A model generated the notes under the pieces. The model did no database searches and was not told the origin of the DNA. It saw only the letters and a list, made by a program, of their open reading frames with translations. A stretch of 6,361 bases of DNA from Roseburia sp. (GTDB taxonomy: Bacteria; Bacillota; Clostridia; Lachnospirales; Lachnospiraceae). The DNA is taken from assembly GCA_030844625.1 (NCBI GenBank), contig JAUUNJ010000152.1:1-6361 (forward strand), read 5' to 3'. Positions 1 through 6,361 of this stretch are shown here, piece after piece. Position numbers and translations under genes: made by a program. Position 1 is the first letter of the stretch. Every line of letters begins with the position of its first letter.

Positions 1-23
1 CGTGATTGATGCAGGGATTTTTT
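1..23 (+). promoter_or_regulatory. 3' half of a probable T-box leader terminator (cut by window edge)
   Basis: The window opens with GTGATTGATGCAGGGA (2-17) followed by six T (18-23). In T-box leaders of aminoacyl-tRNA synthetase genes, the terminator's 3' arm characteristically ends in AGGGA plus a T-run, because it pairs with the TCCCT segment that follows the T-box motif. A T-box that senses uncharged tRNA-Phe is a common control for pheST in Clostridia. The 5' arm, the T-box motif itself and the specifier loop would all lie upstream of base 1, so this is inference from one arm. Alternatively it is the end of an ordinary terminator of an upstream gene. If it is a T-box, uncharged tRNA-Phe would favour the antiterminator and switch on pheS and pheT. 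Confidence 0.5.
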
Positions 24-65
24 ATATTACAAGAATTTTGAATCAATTCTTATAATATAAAAAAT
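17..65 (+). repeat. Long A/T-rich inverted repeat (stem-loop) in the pheS leader
   Basis: Bases 17-37 and 45-65 are reverse complements over 21 positions with one mismatch (C30 against A52), around a seven-base loop TTGAATC (38-44). Apart from the G33-C49 pair, every pair is A-T. The 5' arm begins with the T-run that also serves the putative T-box terminator, and the 3' arm ends in an A-run. This is the reverse of the A-tract/U-tract order of a bidirectional terminator, so the element should not terminate in either direction. It ends 43 bases before the pheS start codon. Possible roles, all inferred, are a leader structure formed after read-through, an mRNA stability or processing element, or a protein-binding palindrome. 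Confidence 0.7.
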
Positions 66-93
66 GCTCCGGTCATCCGTTAAAAAAATATAA

Positions 94-100
94 GAGAGGA
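94..100 (+). promoter_or_regulatory. Ribosome binding site of pheS
   Basis: GAGAGGA is complementary to most of the 16S rRNA anti-Shine-Dalgarno sequence and ends eight bases before the ATG at 109. It supports that start, which also gives the normal PheS N-terminus. Confidence 0.8.
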
Positions 101-108
101 TAATTACC

Positions 109-1128
109 ATGAAAGAAAAGTTGCAGGCGATTAAGGAAGATGCCATTGCCAGAATGACAGACTCTGATAACCTTGACAAATTGAATCAGATCAGGGTTGA
201 TATTCTGGGAAAGAAAGGTCAGTTGACGGAAGTTCTCAAGGGAATGAAAGACGTTGCCCCGGAGGACAGACCCAAGGTTGGACAGATGGTGAATGACACA
301 AGAAAAGCCATCGAAGAAAAATTGGAGGAAGTAAAGGCAGAACTTCAGGCGAAGGCAAGAGAAGCTAAGTTAAAGGCTGAAGTAATTGACGTAACACTTC
401 CGGCAAAGAAAAATAAGATTGGACATAAGCATCCGAATACTTTGGCTCTGGAAGAGTTAGAAAGAATCTTTACAGGTATGGGATATGAAGTAGTGGAAGG
501 TCCGGAGGTTGAGTACGATTACTACAACTTTGAGGCATTAAACATTCCTGCCAACCATCCTGCAAAAGATGAACAGGATACATTCTATATTAATAAAAAT
601 ATTGTGCTTAGGACACAGACCTCTTCAGTTCAGGCAAGAGTTATGGAAAAAACACAGCCGCCAATCAGAATTATATCTCCGGGCAGAGTTTTCCGTTCGG
701 ATCAGGTGGATGCAACCCATTCACCATCTTTCCATCAGGTGGAAGGTCTTGCCATTGATAAGAATATTAATTTTTCAGATTTAAAGGGAACTTTGCAGGA
801 ATTTGCCAAGGAACTGTTTGGACCGGAAACAAAGACAAAGTTCAGACCACATCATTTTCCGTTTACAGAGCCTAGTGCAGAAATGGATGTTTCCTGCTTT
901 AAGTGCGGTGGTAAAGGCTGTAGATTCTGTAAGGGTGAAGGCTGGATCGAAATTCTTGGCTGTGGTATGGTTCATCCACATGTACTTGAAATGTGTGGTA
1001 TTGATCCTGATAAATATCAGGGATTTGCTTTCGGTGTTGGTCTGGAGAGAATTGCATTGTTGAAATATGAGATAGATGACATGAGATTATTATATGAGAA
1101 TGATGACCGTTTCTTAGGTCAGTTTTAA
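109..1128 (+). CDS. pheS: Phenylalanyl-tRNA synthetase alpha subunit
   Basis: Catalytic subunit of the cytoplasmic (alpha-beta)2 class II synthetase that charges tRNA-Phe with phenylalanine using ATP. The protein has 339 residues, a normal length. Residues 1 to about 90 are the helical coiled-coil arm that contacts tRNA. The catalytic domain follows, with GPEVE (131-135), [11 protein letters not shown] (140-150), GRVFRSD (192-198), [13 protein letters not shown] (201-213) and the class II motif 3 [10 protein letters not shown] (305-314). It ends with the typical [11 protein letters not shown]250, F252 and A307 match the known phenylalanine pocket, A307 being the counterpart of E. coli Ala294. 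Two features stand out: a CxxC-x4-CxxC loop (C263, C266, C271, C274) that could bind zinc, and LRTQTSS (157-163), where E. coli and Bacillus have LRTHTS. pheT follows after 14 bases in the same operon. Control is probably by the T-box-like element upstream. Confidence 0.98.
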   Translation: MKEKLQAIKEDAIARMTDSDNLDKLNQIRVDILGKKGQLTEVLKGMKDVAPEDRPKVGQMVNDTRKAIEEKLEEVKAELQAKAREAKLKAEVIDVTLPAKKNKIGHKHPNTLALEELERIFTGMGYEVVEGPEVEYDYYNFEALNIPANHPAKDEQDTFYINKNIVLRTQTSSVQARVMEKTQPPIRIISPGRVFRSDQVDATHSPSFHQVEGLAIDKNINFSDLKGTLQEFAKELFGPETKTKFRPHHFPFTEPSAEMDVSCFKCGGKGCRFCKGEGWIEILGCGMVHPHVLEMCGIDPDKYQGFAFGVGLERIALLKYEIDDMRLLYENDDRFLGQF

Positions 1129-1134
1129 AGGAGG
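1129..1134 (+). promoter_or_regulatory. Ribosome binding site of pheT
   Basis: A perfect AGGAGG overlaps the end of the pheS stop region and sits eight bases before the pheT ATG. This fixes the pheT start and suggests strong, stoichiometric expression of the beta subunit from the pheST message. Confidence 0.88.
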
Positions 1135-1142
1135 GAATTAAA

Positions 1143-3560
1143 ATGAATACACCATTATCATGGATTAAGGCATATGTTCCTGAACTTGAATGTACTGATC
1201 AGGAATATATGGATGCAATGACATTGTCAGGAACAAAGTGTGAAGGCTTTGAGAGACTTGACGCTGACCTTGACAAGATTGTTGTGGGACAGATTGAAAA
1301 AATAGAGAGACACCCTGATGCAGATAAGCTTGTGATCTGCCAGGTGAATATCGGAACAGAAACAATTCAGATTGTTACAGGTGCACCAAACGTGGAAGAG
1401 GGACAGAAGGTTCCTGTCGTACTGGATGGGGGACGTGTTGCCGGAGGGCATGACGGCTCCAGAGCAGAAGGTGGAATTAAAATTAAAAAGGGCAAGCTTC
1501 GTGGCGTAGAGTCATTTGGTATGATGTGCTCCATTGAAGAATTAGGCTCTTCCAGAGATTTTTATCCGGAAGCACCGGAAGATGGAATTTATGTGTTTGA
1601 GGATAGCGTGGAAGTTGGAGCAGATGCAGTAGAAGTTTTAGGACTTCATGATACTGTTTTTGAATATGAAATAACGTCCAACAGGGTTGACTGCTACAGT
1701 GTTATCGGTATTGCAAGAGAGGCGGCAGCAACATTCAGAAAGCCGTTTCAGGCTCCAAAGACCGCAGATGTAGGAACAGAGGGAGATGTAAATGATTATA
1801 TTTCCGTAGAAGTTCAGGATACAGAACTTTGTCCGCGATACTGTGCCAAGGTAGTAAAAAATGTAAAAATTGCACCATCACCGGAATGGATGCAGAGAAG
1901 ACTTGCTGCCTGCGGTATTCGACCAATCAACAACTTGGTTGATATTACAAACTATGTTATGGAAGAGTTTGGTCAGCCAATGCACGCTTATGATCTGGCT
2001 ACAATTAAAGACAACAAGATTGTTGTCAGGAGAGCAGAGGATGGGGAGAAGTTTGTTACACTGGATGGACAGGAGAGAACTCTTGATTCCGATATGCTTA
2101 TGATTTGTGATGGAGAAAAGGCGGTAGGTCTTGCAGGAATTATGGGCGGTGAAAACTCCATGATTACAGATGATGTTACAGATATGCTCTTTGAGGCTGC
2201 ATGCTTTGACGGTACAAACATTCGTCTTTCATCCAAGAGAGTTGGTCTTAGAACAGATGCGTCCGGCAAGTTTGAAAAGGGGCTTGATCCAAATAATGCA
2301 GAGGCTGCAATTAACAGAGCCTGCCAGTTAATTGAAGAACTGGGAGCAGGTGAAGTTGTATCCGGCATGGTTGACGTTTATCCGGAAAAGAGAGCGGAAA
2401 AAACAATTCAGTTCGATCCGGACAGAGTCAACAGCCTGATTGGATTTAACCTGACGGAAGAGCAGATGATCAGCTATTTTCCGGCATTAGAGCTTGAATA
2501 TGATAAAGAAACAAAGACCATCACAATACCTACATTCAGACAGGATTTAATTGGAATGTGCGATATTGCAGAAGAAATTGCAAGATTTTATGGATATGAT
2601 AATATCCCGACAACCCTTCCAAGCGGAGAAGCAACCTCCGGCAAATTATCATATAAGCTTAGAATTGATGAAATTGCAAGAAGTGTGGCACTTTACTGTG
2701 GATTTTCCCAGGGAATGTCATACTCCTTTGAAAGTCCAAAGGTATATGATAAGCTGCTGCTTCCGACAGATTCAGAACTTAGAAATTCAATTGAAATCTC
2801 AAATCCGTTAGGTGAAGATTTCAGCGTTATGAGAACGACATCTTTAGATGGAATGCTTACATCTCTTGCAACAAATTATAACAGAAGAAATAAGGATGTA
2901 CGACTTTTCGAAATGGGAAATGTTTATCTTCCAAAGGAACTCCCATTAAAGGAATTACCGGACGAAAGAATGCAGTTTACATTAGGTTTCTATGGAGATG
3001 GGGACTTCTTTACAATGAAGGGTGTTGTGGAAGAATTCTTTGATCAGGTAGGAATGAACAGGAAAGTTCATTATGATGCGAAGGCAGGCAAGCCTTTCCT
3101 GCATCCGGGACGTCAGGCAAATATCGTTTATGCAGGCAAAGTGATTGGTTATCTGGGTGAAGTTCATCCTGCAGTATGCGATAATTATGACATGAAGACA
3201 AGAGCATATATTGCAGTCATTGATATGCCTTATGTTTACGAAATGTCTACCTTTGACAAGAAGTATGAAGGAATTGCAAAATTTCCTGCAGTGTCAAGGG
3301 ATATTTCCATGGTTATGCCAAAGGAAATTCCAGTGGGACAGGTGGAAGAAGTAATTGAAAAGAAAGCTGGTAAGAATCTGGAAAGTTATAACCTTTTTGA
3401 TATTTATGAAGGTGACCAGATTAAAGACGGTTTTAAGTCTGTTGCTTATTCCATTGTATTCAGAGCCAAGGACAGAACTCTTGAGGATGCAGATGTCCAG
3501 AATGCAATGAATAAGATTCTGAAAGCACTGGAAGAACTGGGAATTGAACTGAGAGGATAA
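1143..3560 (+). CDS. pheT: Phenylalanyl-tRNA synthetase beta subunit
   Basis: Beta subunit of the Phe-tRNA synthetase heterotetramer. It binds tRNA-Phe and hydrolyses mischarged Tyr-tRNA-Phe. At 805 residues it is full length and shows the whole bacterial domain series. An EMAP-type tRNA-binding OB fold spans about 45-150 (VVGQI, HPDADKL at 57-63, GAPNV at 80-84). Next comes the NRVDC segment near 180, then the B3/B4 editing domain (about 205-385), the B5 domain (about 424-490, ending in [13 protein letters not shown]), the inactive synthetase-like core (about 490-700), and the C-terminal FDX-ACB anticodon-binding domain (about 714-804, opening [11 protein letters not shown]). Editing-site landmarks appear intact: MHAYD with H281, GIMGGENS from 332, and FEAACF with E351. 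The start follows a perfect ribosome site 14 bases after pheS. A hairpin directly after the stop may end most pheST transcripts. Confidence 0.98.
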   Translation: MNTPLSWIKAYVPELECTDQEYMDAMTLSGTKCEGFERLDADLDKIVVGQIEKIERHPDADKLVICQVNIGTETIQIVTGAPNVEEGQKVPVVLDGGRVAGGHDGSRAEGGIKIKKGKLRGVESFGMMCSIEELGSSRDFYPEAPEDGIYVFEDSVEVGADAVEVLGLHDTVFEYEITSNRVDCYSVIGIAREAAATFRKPFQAPKTADVGTEGDVNDYISVEVQDTELCPRYCAKVVKNVKIAPSPEWMQRRLAACGIRPINNLVDITNYVMEEFGQPMHAYDLATIKDNKIVVRRAEDGEKFVTLDGQERTLDSDMLMICDGEKAVGLAGIMGGENSMITDDVTDMLFEAACFDGTNIRLSSKRVGLRTDASGKFEKGLDPNNAEAAINRACQLIEELGAGEVVSGMVDVYPEKRAEKTIQFDPDRVNSLIGFNLTEEQMISYFPALELEYDKETKTITIPTFRQDLIGMCDIAEEIARFYGYDNIPTTLPSGEATSGKLSYKLRIDEIARSVALYCGFSQGMSYSFESPKVYDKLLLPTDSELRNSIEISNPLGEDFSVMRTTSLDGMLTSLATNYNRRNKDVRLFEMGNVYLPKELPLKELPDERMQFTLGFYGDGDFFTMKGVVEEFFDQVGMNRKVHYDAKAGKPFLHPGRQANIVYAGKVIGYLGEVHPAVCDNYDMKTRAYIAVIDMPYVYEMSTFDKKYEGIAKFPAVSRDISMVMPKEIPVGQVEEVIEKKAGKNLESYNLFDIYEGDQIKDGFKSVAYSIVFRAKDRTLEDADVQNAMNKILKALEELGIELRG

Positions 3561-3568
3561 TATATATT

Positions 3569-3594
3569 GGGCTGTCTTTCGGGGCAGCCCTTTT
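3569..3594 (+). terminator. Intrinsic terminator or attenuating hairpin after pheT
   Basis: GGGCTGTC (3569-3576) pairs with GGCAGCCC (3583-3590), giving eight pairs of which one is T-G. One further T-G pair (3577-3582) closes a TTCG loop. TTTT (3591-3594) follows and then the sequence turns to AAACTT. The stem begins eight bases after the pheT stop, the usual place for a Rho-independent terminator. The T-run is short, and dtd starts only 22 bases after it with no space for a promoter in between. Partial termination that lowers dtd relative to pheST is therefore more likely than a complete stop (inference). Confidence 0.72.
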
Positions 3595-3602
3595 AAACTT
3601 AC

Positions 3603-3608
3603 AGGAGG
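3603..3608 (+). promoter_or_regulatory. Ribosome binding site of dtd
   Basis: A perfect AGGAGG lies eight bases before the ATG at 3617 and starts only eight bases after the T-run of the preceding hairpin. It decides the dtd start, which gives the standard MRFVIQRV N-terminus of the family. Confidence 0.88.
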
Positions 3609-3616
3609 AAACGGTT

Positions 3617-4069
3617 ATGCGATTTGTTATACAGAGAGTTACACAGGCTTCAGTAAGTGTAGACAATGAAGTGGTTGGAGCTATTGATAAAGGTTTTTTA
3701 GTTTTTATTGGTGTTTCTAATGAAGATACGAAAGAAATTGCAGATAAGATGGTGAAAAAAATGACTGCAATGAGAATTTTTGATGATGAAAACGGTAAGA
3801 CCAATCTTGGACTTTCCGATGTGGAGGGACAGTTGTTGCTGATATCCCAGTTCACATTGTATGCCGACTGCAAGAAAGGAAACAGACCTTCTTTTATTAA
3901 GGCAGGTGCCCCGGATATGGCAAATGAAATGTACGAATATATTATTTCTAAATGTAAAGAAATTGTTCCTGTTGTGGAAAAAGGAATTTTTGGAGCAGAT
4001 ATGAAAGTCAGCCTTTTGAATGACGGACCATTTACTATTGTTCTGGAGAGTGATGAAATCTGCAAATAG
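3617..4069 (+). CDS. dtd: D-aminoacyl-tRNA deacylase
   Basis: Homodimeric cytoplasmic proofreading enzyme that hydrolyses D-aminoacyl-tRNAs (classically D-Tyr and D-Phe, also Gly mischarged on tRNA-Ala), freeing the tRNA and keeping D-residues out of proteins. It has 150 residues, the usual size for DTD1. It starts with the family signature [15 protein letters not shown], followed by GFLVFIGV (26-33). Both defining motifs are present: SQFTL (77-81), and the Gly-cisPro motif NDGPFT (135-140) with G137 and P138, which reaches into the partner's active site and rejects L-amino acids. Nothing is missing. The gene lies 56 bases after pheT, separated by a hairpin, and is probably expressed by read-through from pheST. 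That placement is sensible, since PheRS can produce D-Phe-tRNA. In many clostridia dtd instead follows relA. Confidence 0.97.
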   Translation: MRFVIQRVTQASVSVDNEVVGAIDKGFLVFIGVSNEDTKEIADKMVKKMTAMRIFDDENGKTNLGLSDVEGQLLLISQFTLYADCKKGNRPSFIKAGAPDMANEMYEYIISKCKEIVPVVEKGIFGADMKVSLLNDGPFTIVLESDEICK

Positions 4070-4076
4070 TCAGCCA

Positions 4077-4105
4077 TTGATTTGTTTGTGATGTAATGCT
4101 ATATT
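4077..4105 (+). promoter_or_regulatory. Candidate sigma-A promoter for queA (and aroA)
   Basis: TTGATT (4077-4082, four of six matches to the -35 consensus) is followed after 17 bases by TATATT (4100-4105, five of six matches). TG sits at 4097-4098, giving an extended -10 of the TGnTATAAT type. Transcription would start near 4112 and leave a leader of about 35 bases. The site starts eight bases after the dtd stop, in the only intergenic gap here large enough for a promoter. CTATA and TATAG (4099-4109) form a small palindrome over the -10, which may be chance in A/T-rich DNA. No riboswitch fold is apparent in the leader. Confidence 0.55.
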
Positions 4106-4146
4106 ATAGAAAAATTGTCTGAATAATGGAGAAATAAGAATAAATT

Positions 4147-5187
4147 ATGAATAACGAAATGAGTTTACATGATTACTATTATGATTTGCCACAGGAACTG
4201 ATTGCTCAGGATCCATTGGAAGATCGAAGCAGCTCAAGGCTGATGGTACTTGACAAAAATACAGGGGATGTGGAACATCATATATTTAAAGATATTATTG
4301 ATTATTTAAATCCAGGGGATTGTCTTGTAATCAATGACACAAAGGTTTTGCCGGCAAGGCTTTATGGCAGCAAGGTTGGTACAGATGCCAAGATTGAAGT
4401 ATTGCTTTTAAAGAGAAAAGAAAATGATATTTGGGAAACTCTGGTGAAACCGGGGAAAAAATGTAAGCCGGGTGCGGTAATTAGTTTCGGTGATGGGATT
4501 TTAACCGGGGAAGTAGTTGACGTGGTTGAGGAAGGTAACAGACTGATCAAATTCAACTATGATGGGATTTTTGAAGAGGTTTTGGATCAACTTGGAGAAA
4601 TGCCACTGCCACCATATATAACACACCAATTGAAAGATAAAAACAGATATCAGACCGTGTATGCTAAATATGAAGGTTCCGCTGCCGCACCGACAGCAGG
4701 ACTGCATTTTACGGAAGATTTACTTGAGAAAATCAAGGAAAAAGGCGTAAAGATTGCTCATGTCACATTGCATGTAGGTCTGGGAACCTTCAGACCGGTC
4801 AAGGTGGAAAATATTCTGGAGCATCATATGCATTCTGAGTTTTATATGGTAGATGAAAAAGATGCAGCTATAATAAATCAGACAAAAGCAAATGGTGGTC
4901 GTGTTATTTCAGTGGGAACTACCAGCACAAGAACTCTGGAAACCGTGGCAGATGATAAGGGTGTGATTCATGCAGGAAGCGGTTGGACACAGATATTTAT
5001 TTATCCAGGGTATCAGTTTAAGGCAATTGACTGCCTGATTACTAATTTTCATTTGCCGGAATCTACATTGTTAATGCTTGTTTCGGCATTGGCAGGCAGA
5101 GAAAATGTGCTGAAGGCATACGAGGAAGCCGTAAAAAAGGAATATCGATTCTTTAGCTTTGGGGATGCCATGTTTATTAAATCGTGA
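4147..5187 (+). CDS. queA: S-adenosylmethionine:tRNA ribosyltransferase-isomerase
   Basis: Transfers and rearranges the ribosyl group of S-adenosylmethionine onto preQ1 at position 34 of tRNAs with GUN anticodons (Asp, Asn, His, Tyr). The product is epoxyqueuosine, the penultimate queuosine intermediate. The protein has 346 residues, the normal length. Family motifs run in order: [10 protein letters not shown] (12-21), [12 protein letters not shown] (61-72), EMPLPPYI (151-158), RYQTVYA (167-173), [13 protein letters not shown] (177-189), [11 protein letters not shown] (205-215), HHMHSE (226-231), [10 protein letters not shown] (256-265) and [17 protein letters not shown] (299-315). The start is the weak point. 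ATG 4147 has only AAGAA six bases upstream, since GGAG at 4128-4131 is too far away. ATG 4159 would also give a typical N-terminus ([11 protein letters not shown]) but lacks any ribosome site. An in-frame TAA at 4135 rules out earlier starts. Confidence 0.96.
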   Translation: MNNEMSLHDYYYDLPQELIAQDPLEDRSSSRLMVLDKNTGDVEHHIFKDIIDYLNPGDCLVINDTKVLPARLYGSKVGTDAKIEVLLLKRKENDIWETLVKPGKKCKPGAVISFGDGILTGEVVDVVEEGNRLIKFNYDGIFEEVLDQLGEMPLPPYITHQLKDKNRYQTVYAKYEGSAAAPTAGLHFTEDLLEKIKEKGVKIAHVTLHVGLGTFRPVKVENILEHHMHSEFYMVDEKDAAIINQTKANGGRVISVGTTSTRTLETVADDKGVIHAGSGWTQIFIYPGYQFKAIDCLITNFHLPESTLLMLVSALAGRENVLKAYEEAVKKEYRFFSFGDAMFIKS

Positions 5188-5205
5188 AGAATGAAAAGTG
5201 AAGAA
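5184..5205 (+). repeat. Short direct repeat at the queA-aroA junction
   Basis: GTGAAGAA occurs at 5184-5191 and again at 5198-5205, a 14-base period carried about 1.6 times. The first copy contains the queA stop codon (TGA, 5185-5187). The second ends two bases before the aroA ATG and supplies its only, weak, ribosome-site-like sequence (GTGAAG). It may be chance in purine-rich DNA or the remnant of a tandem repeat. Confidence 0.5.
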
Positions 5206-5207
5206 AT

Positions 5208-6361
5208 ATGGAAAGATACAGAGTTAAACCAATAAAAGAAAAAAAGAATATTATAGTTTCCGTTCCGGGTTCAAAGAGCATAACCAACAGAGCATTGATG
5301 CTTGCCGCAATGTCTAATGGAGAGTGTACTTTAAATGGAGTCTTGTTTAGTTCTGATTCAAGAGCATTTCTTGATTGCCTTATCAATCTGGGATTCAAAG
5401 TCAGTATGGATGAACAAATGTGTCAGGTTGTCATTAAAGGGGAGAATGGTAATATCCCAAATAAAAAAGCAACAATTAATGTGCAGAGCGCAGGAACAGC
5501 GGCAAGGTTTATGACAGTTTTTCTGGCTGTTGCAGGTGGAGATTATGTTCTGGAATCTTCAGAGCAGATGAAGAAACGGCCTATGAAAGAACTTTTGGAC
5601 AGTCTTATTGAAAAAGGAGCAGAAATAAAATATCTCGAAAATGAAGGGCATTTTCCTTTTGAAATTCATTCCCCTGGAATTGGCGATGTGGACATGACTA
5701 TTGACACTACAACCAGCAGCCAGTATGCCAGCGCACTGCTAATGGCTTCTGTCATGAATGGAATGAAAATTCATCTTACCGGCTCCAGAGTGAATGGTGC
5801 ATACATAAAGATTACCCTTAAGATGATGGAACAGTTTGGAATCCGGTATGATGTGTCAGAGAATATTTATGATGTGGCAAGTCAGACATATAAATGTTCG
5901 ATTTATGATATTGAACCGGATATGTCAGCTGCATGTTATTTCTATGCTATGGCAATTATTCTCAAGGTAAAATCTGTGGTGAATGGTATACATAAGGATT
6001 CCATGCAGGGAGACATCAAGTTTCTTCAAGTTCTTGAAAAAATGGGTTGTAAAGAGACTGATACAGATAACGGAATAGAAATCGATGCTTCCGGTCTTAC
6101 AGATTATGAAGGAATAGAAATTGATATGTCAGATTTTTCAGATCAGGCACTTACAATGGCAGTTGTTGCGGCTTTTGCCAAGTCAGATACAAGAATCAAA
6201 AATATCGGACACATAAGAGGTCAGGAATCGGACAGAGTTCAGGTAATCGTTACGGAACTTAACAGACTGGGATGCGAAGCATCAATAATTGAAGAGAATG
6301 GAACTACAGATGTTGTGATAAAGCCGGGAAAACTTCACGGCACAGATATAGAAACTTATGA
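5208..6361 (+). CDS. aroA: 3-phosphoshikimate 1-carboxyvinyltransferase (EPSP synthase), 3' end missing
   Basis: Joins shikimate-3-phosphate and phosphoenolpyruvate to form EPSP, the sixth shikimate-pathway step, feeding chorismate and the aromatic amino acids. There are 384 complete codons before the window edge, about 40 fewer than a typical full-length enzyme. The last residues, ETY, directly precede the expected DDHRMAM-type C-terminal motif. Visible motifs are PGSKSITNRAL (20-30; K23, S24, R28), AGTAAR (95-100), KKRPMKELL (122-130), SSQYASALL (170-178), YIKITLKMM (199-207), DMSDFSDQALTMA (306-318; D312 matches the catalytic Asp313 of E. coli) and GQESDRV (338-344). The start at 5208 is set by an in-frame TGA at 5199-5201 and by the family N-terminus; its ribosome site is weak. 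The gene starts 20 bases after queA, so the two probably share a transcript. H335 and Q339 replace E. coli Asn336 and Lys340, a change seen in relatives rather than a sign of decay. Confidence 0.95.
   Translation, partial: MERYRVKPIKEKKNIIVSVPGSKSITNRALMLAAMSNGECTLNGVLFSSDSRAFLDCLINLGFKVSMDEQMCQVVIKGENGNIPNKKATINVQSAGTAARFMTVFLAVAGGDYVLESSEQMKKRPMKELLDSLIEKGAEIKYLENEGHFPFEIHSPGIGDVDMTIDTTTSSQYASALLMASVMNGMKIHLTGSRVNGAYIKITLKMMEQFGIRYDVSENIYDVASQTYKCSIYDIEPDMSAACYFYAMAIILKVKSVVNGIHKDSMQGDIKFLQVLEKMGCKETDTDNGIEIDASGLTDYEGIEIDMSDFSDQALTMAVVAAFAKSDTRIKNIGHIRGQESDRVQVIVTELNRLGCEASIIEENGTTDVVIKPGKLHGTDIETY

Noticed and set aside
27..56. TATAAT at 51-56 with TTACAA (27-32) as a possible promoter for pheS
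   Set aside because: The TATAAT lies wholly in the 3' arm of the inverted repeat and is expected by chance in such A/T-rich DNA. The -35 matches only three of six bases. A T-box-type leader would have its promoter well upstream.
64..93. Nine-codon reading frame (MLRSSVKKI) before pheS, as a possible leader peptide
   Set aside because: It has no ribosome site, since its ATG sits at the foot of the A/T hairpin, and it has no phenylalanine codons, so it cannot be a classic Phe attenuator.
1988..2368. A 126-codon open frame on the - strand inside pheT
   Set aside because: It lies entirely opposite the B3/B4 editing domain, is low in complexity (Ser and Pro rich) and recalls no family. It is the antisense shadow of pheT.
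3460..4077. A 205-codon open frame on the - strand opposite dtd
   Set aside because: It overlaps the end of pheT, the hairpin and all of dtd. The protein resembles no family I know, and dtd is unmistakable on the other strand, so it is a shadow frame.
4106..4146. A preQ1 riboswitch in the queA leader
   Set aside because: The leader is only about 35 bases of A-rich sequence with no stem-loop or pseudoknot partner. preQ1 riboswitches usually precede preQ1 synthesis or transport genes rather than queA.
5239..5246. A AAA AAG slippery heptamer at codons 11-13 of aroA, as a programmed frameshift or phase-variation tract
   Set aside because: The heptamer is in the correct frame, but the -1 frame stops after a little over 20 codons, and I see no strong stimulatory hairpin or upstream ribosome-like site. 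A seven-A run is unremarkable in this base composition.

Overview
The window looks like ordinary core-genome DNA from a low-to-moderate GC, Gram-positive anaerobe of the class Clostridia, most likely Lachnospiraceae. This rests on the AT-leaning composition, the dominance of AGA for arginine, the strong AGGAGG-type ribosome sites, the clostridial form of PheS with a four-cysteine loop, and my recollection that pheS-pheT-dtd-queA-aroA neighbourhoods occur there. The species cannot be named from the sequence. I see no phage, transposon, CRISPR, defence or other accessory genes, and no new system. All five genes lie on the + strand and belong to well-known families.

Layout. Bases 1-108 are the end of the pheS leader. 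They begin with what looks like the 3' half of a terminator of T-box type (about 1-23). Its U-run doubles as the 5' arm of a long, almost pure A/T inverted repeat (17-65). A ribosome site and pheS (109-1128) follow, then pheT (1143-3560) after 14 bases. A compact GC-rich hairpin with a short T-run (3569-3594) sits between pheT and dtd (3617-4069). The 77-base gap after dtd holds a good candidate promoter (4077-4105) for queA (4147-5187). Twenty bases later aroA starts at 5208 and runs off the right edge after 384 complete codons, just before its expected C-terminal DDHRMAM-type motif.

How the genes fit together. PheS and PheT form the (alpha-beta)2 phenylalanyl-tRNA synthetase. Dtd hydrolyses D-amino acids, including D-Phe and D-Tyr, from mischarged tRNA. 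QueA carries out the penultimate step of queuosine synthesis on tRNAs with GUN anticodons. AroA makes EPSP on the route to chorismate and hence to Phe, Tyr and Trp. The theme is aromatic amino acids and tRNA. Transcription probably falls into a T-box-controlled pheST unit with attenuated read-through into dtd, and a second queA-aroA unit. The most interesting points are the truncated T-box-like terminator, the A/T hairpin that overlaps its U-run, and the hairpin that leaves dtd without room for a promoter of its own.
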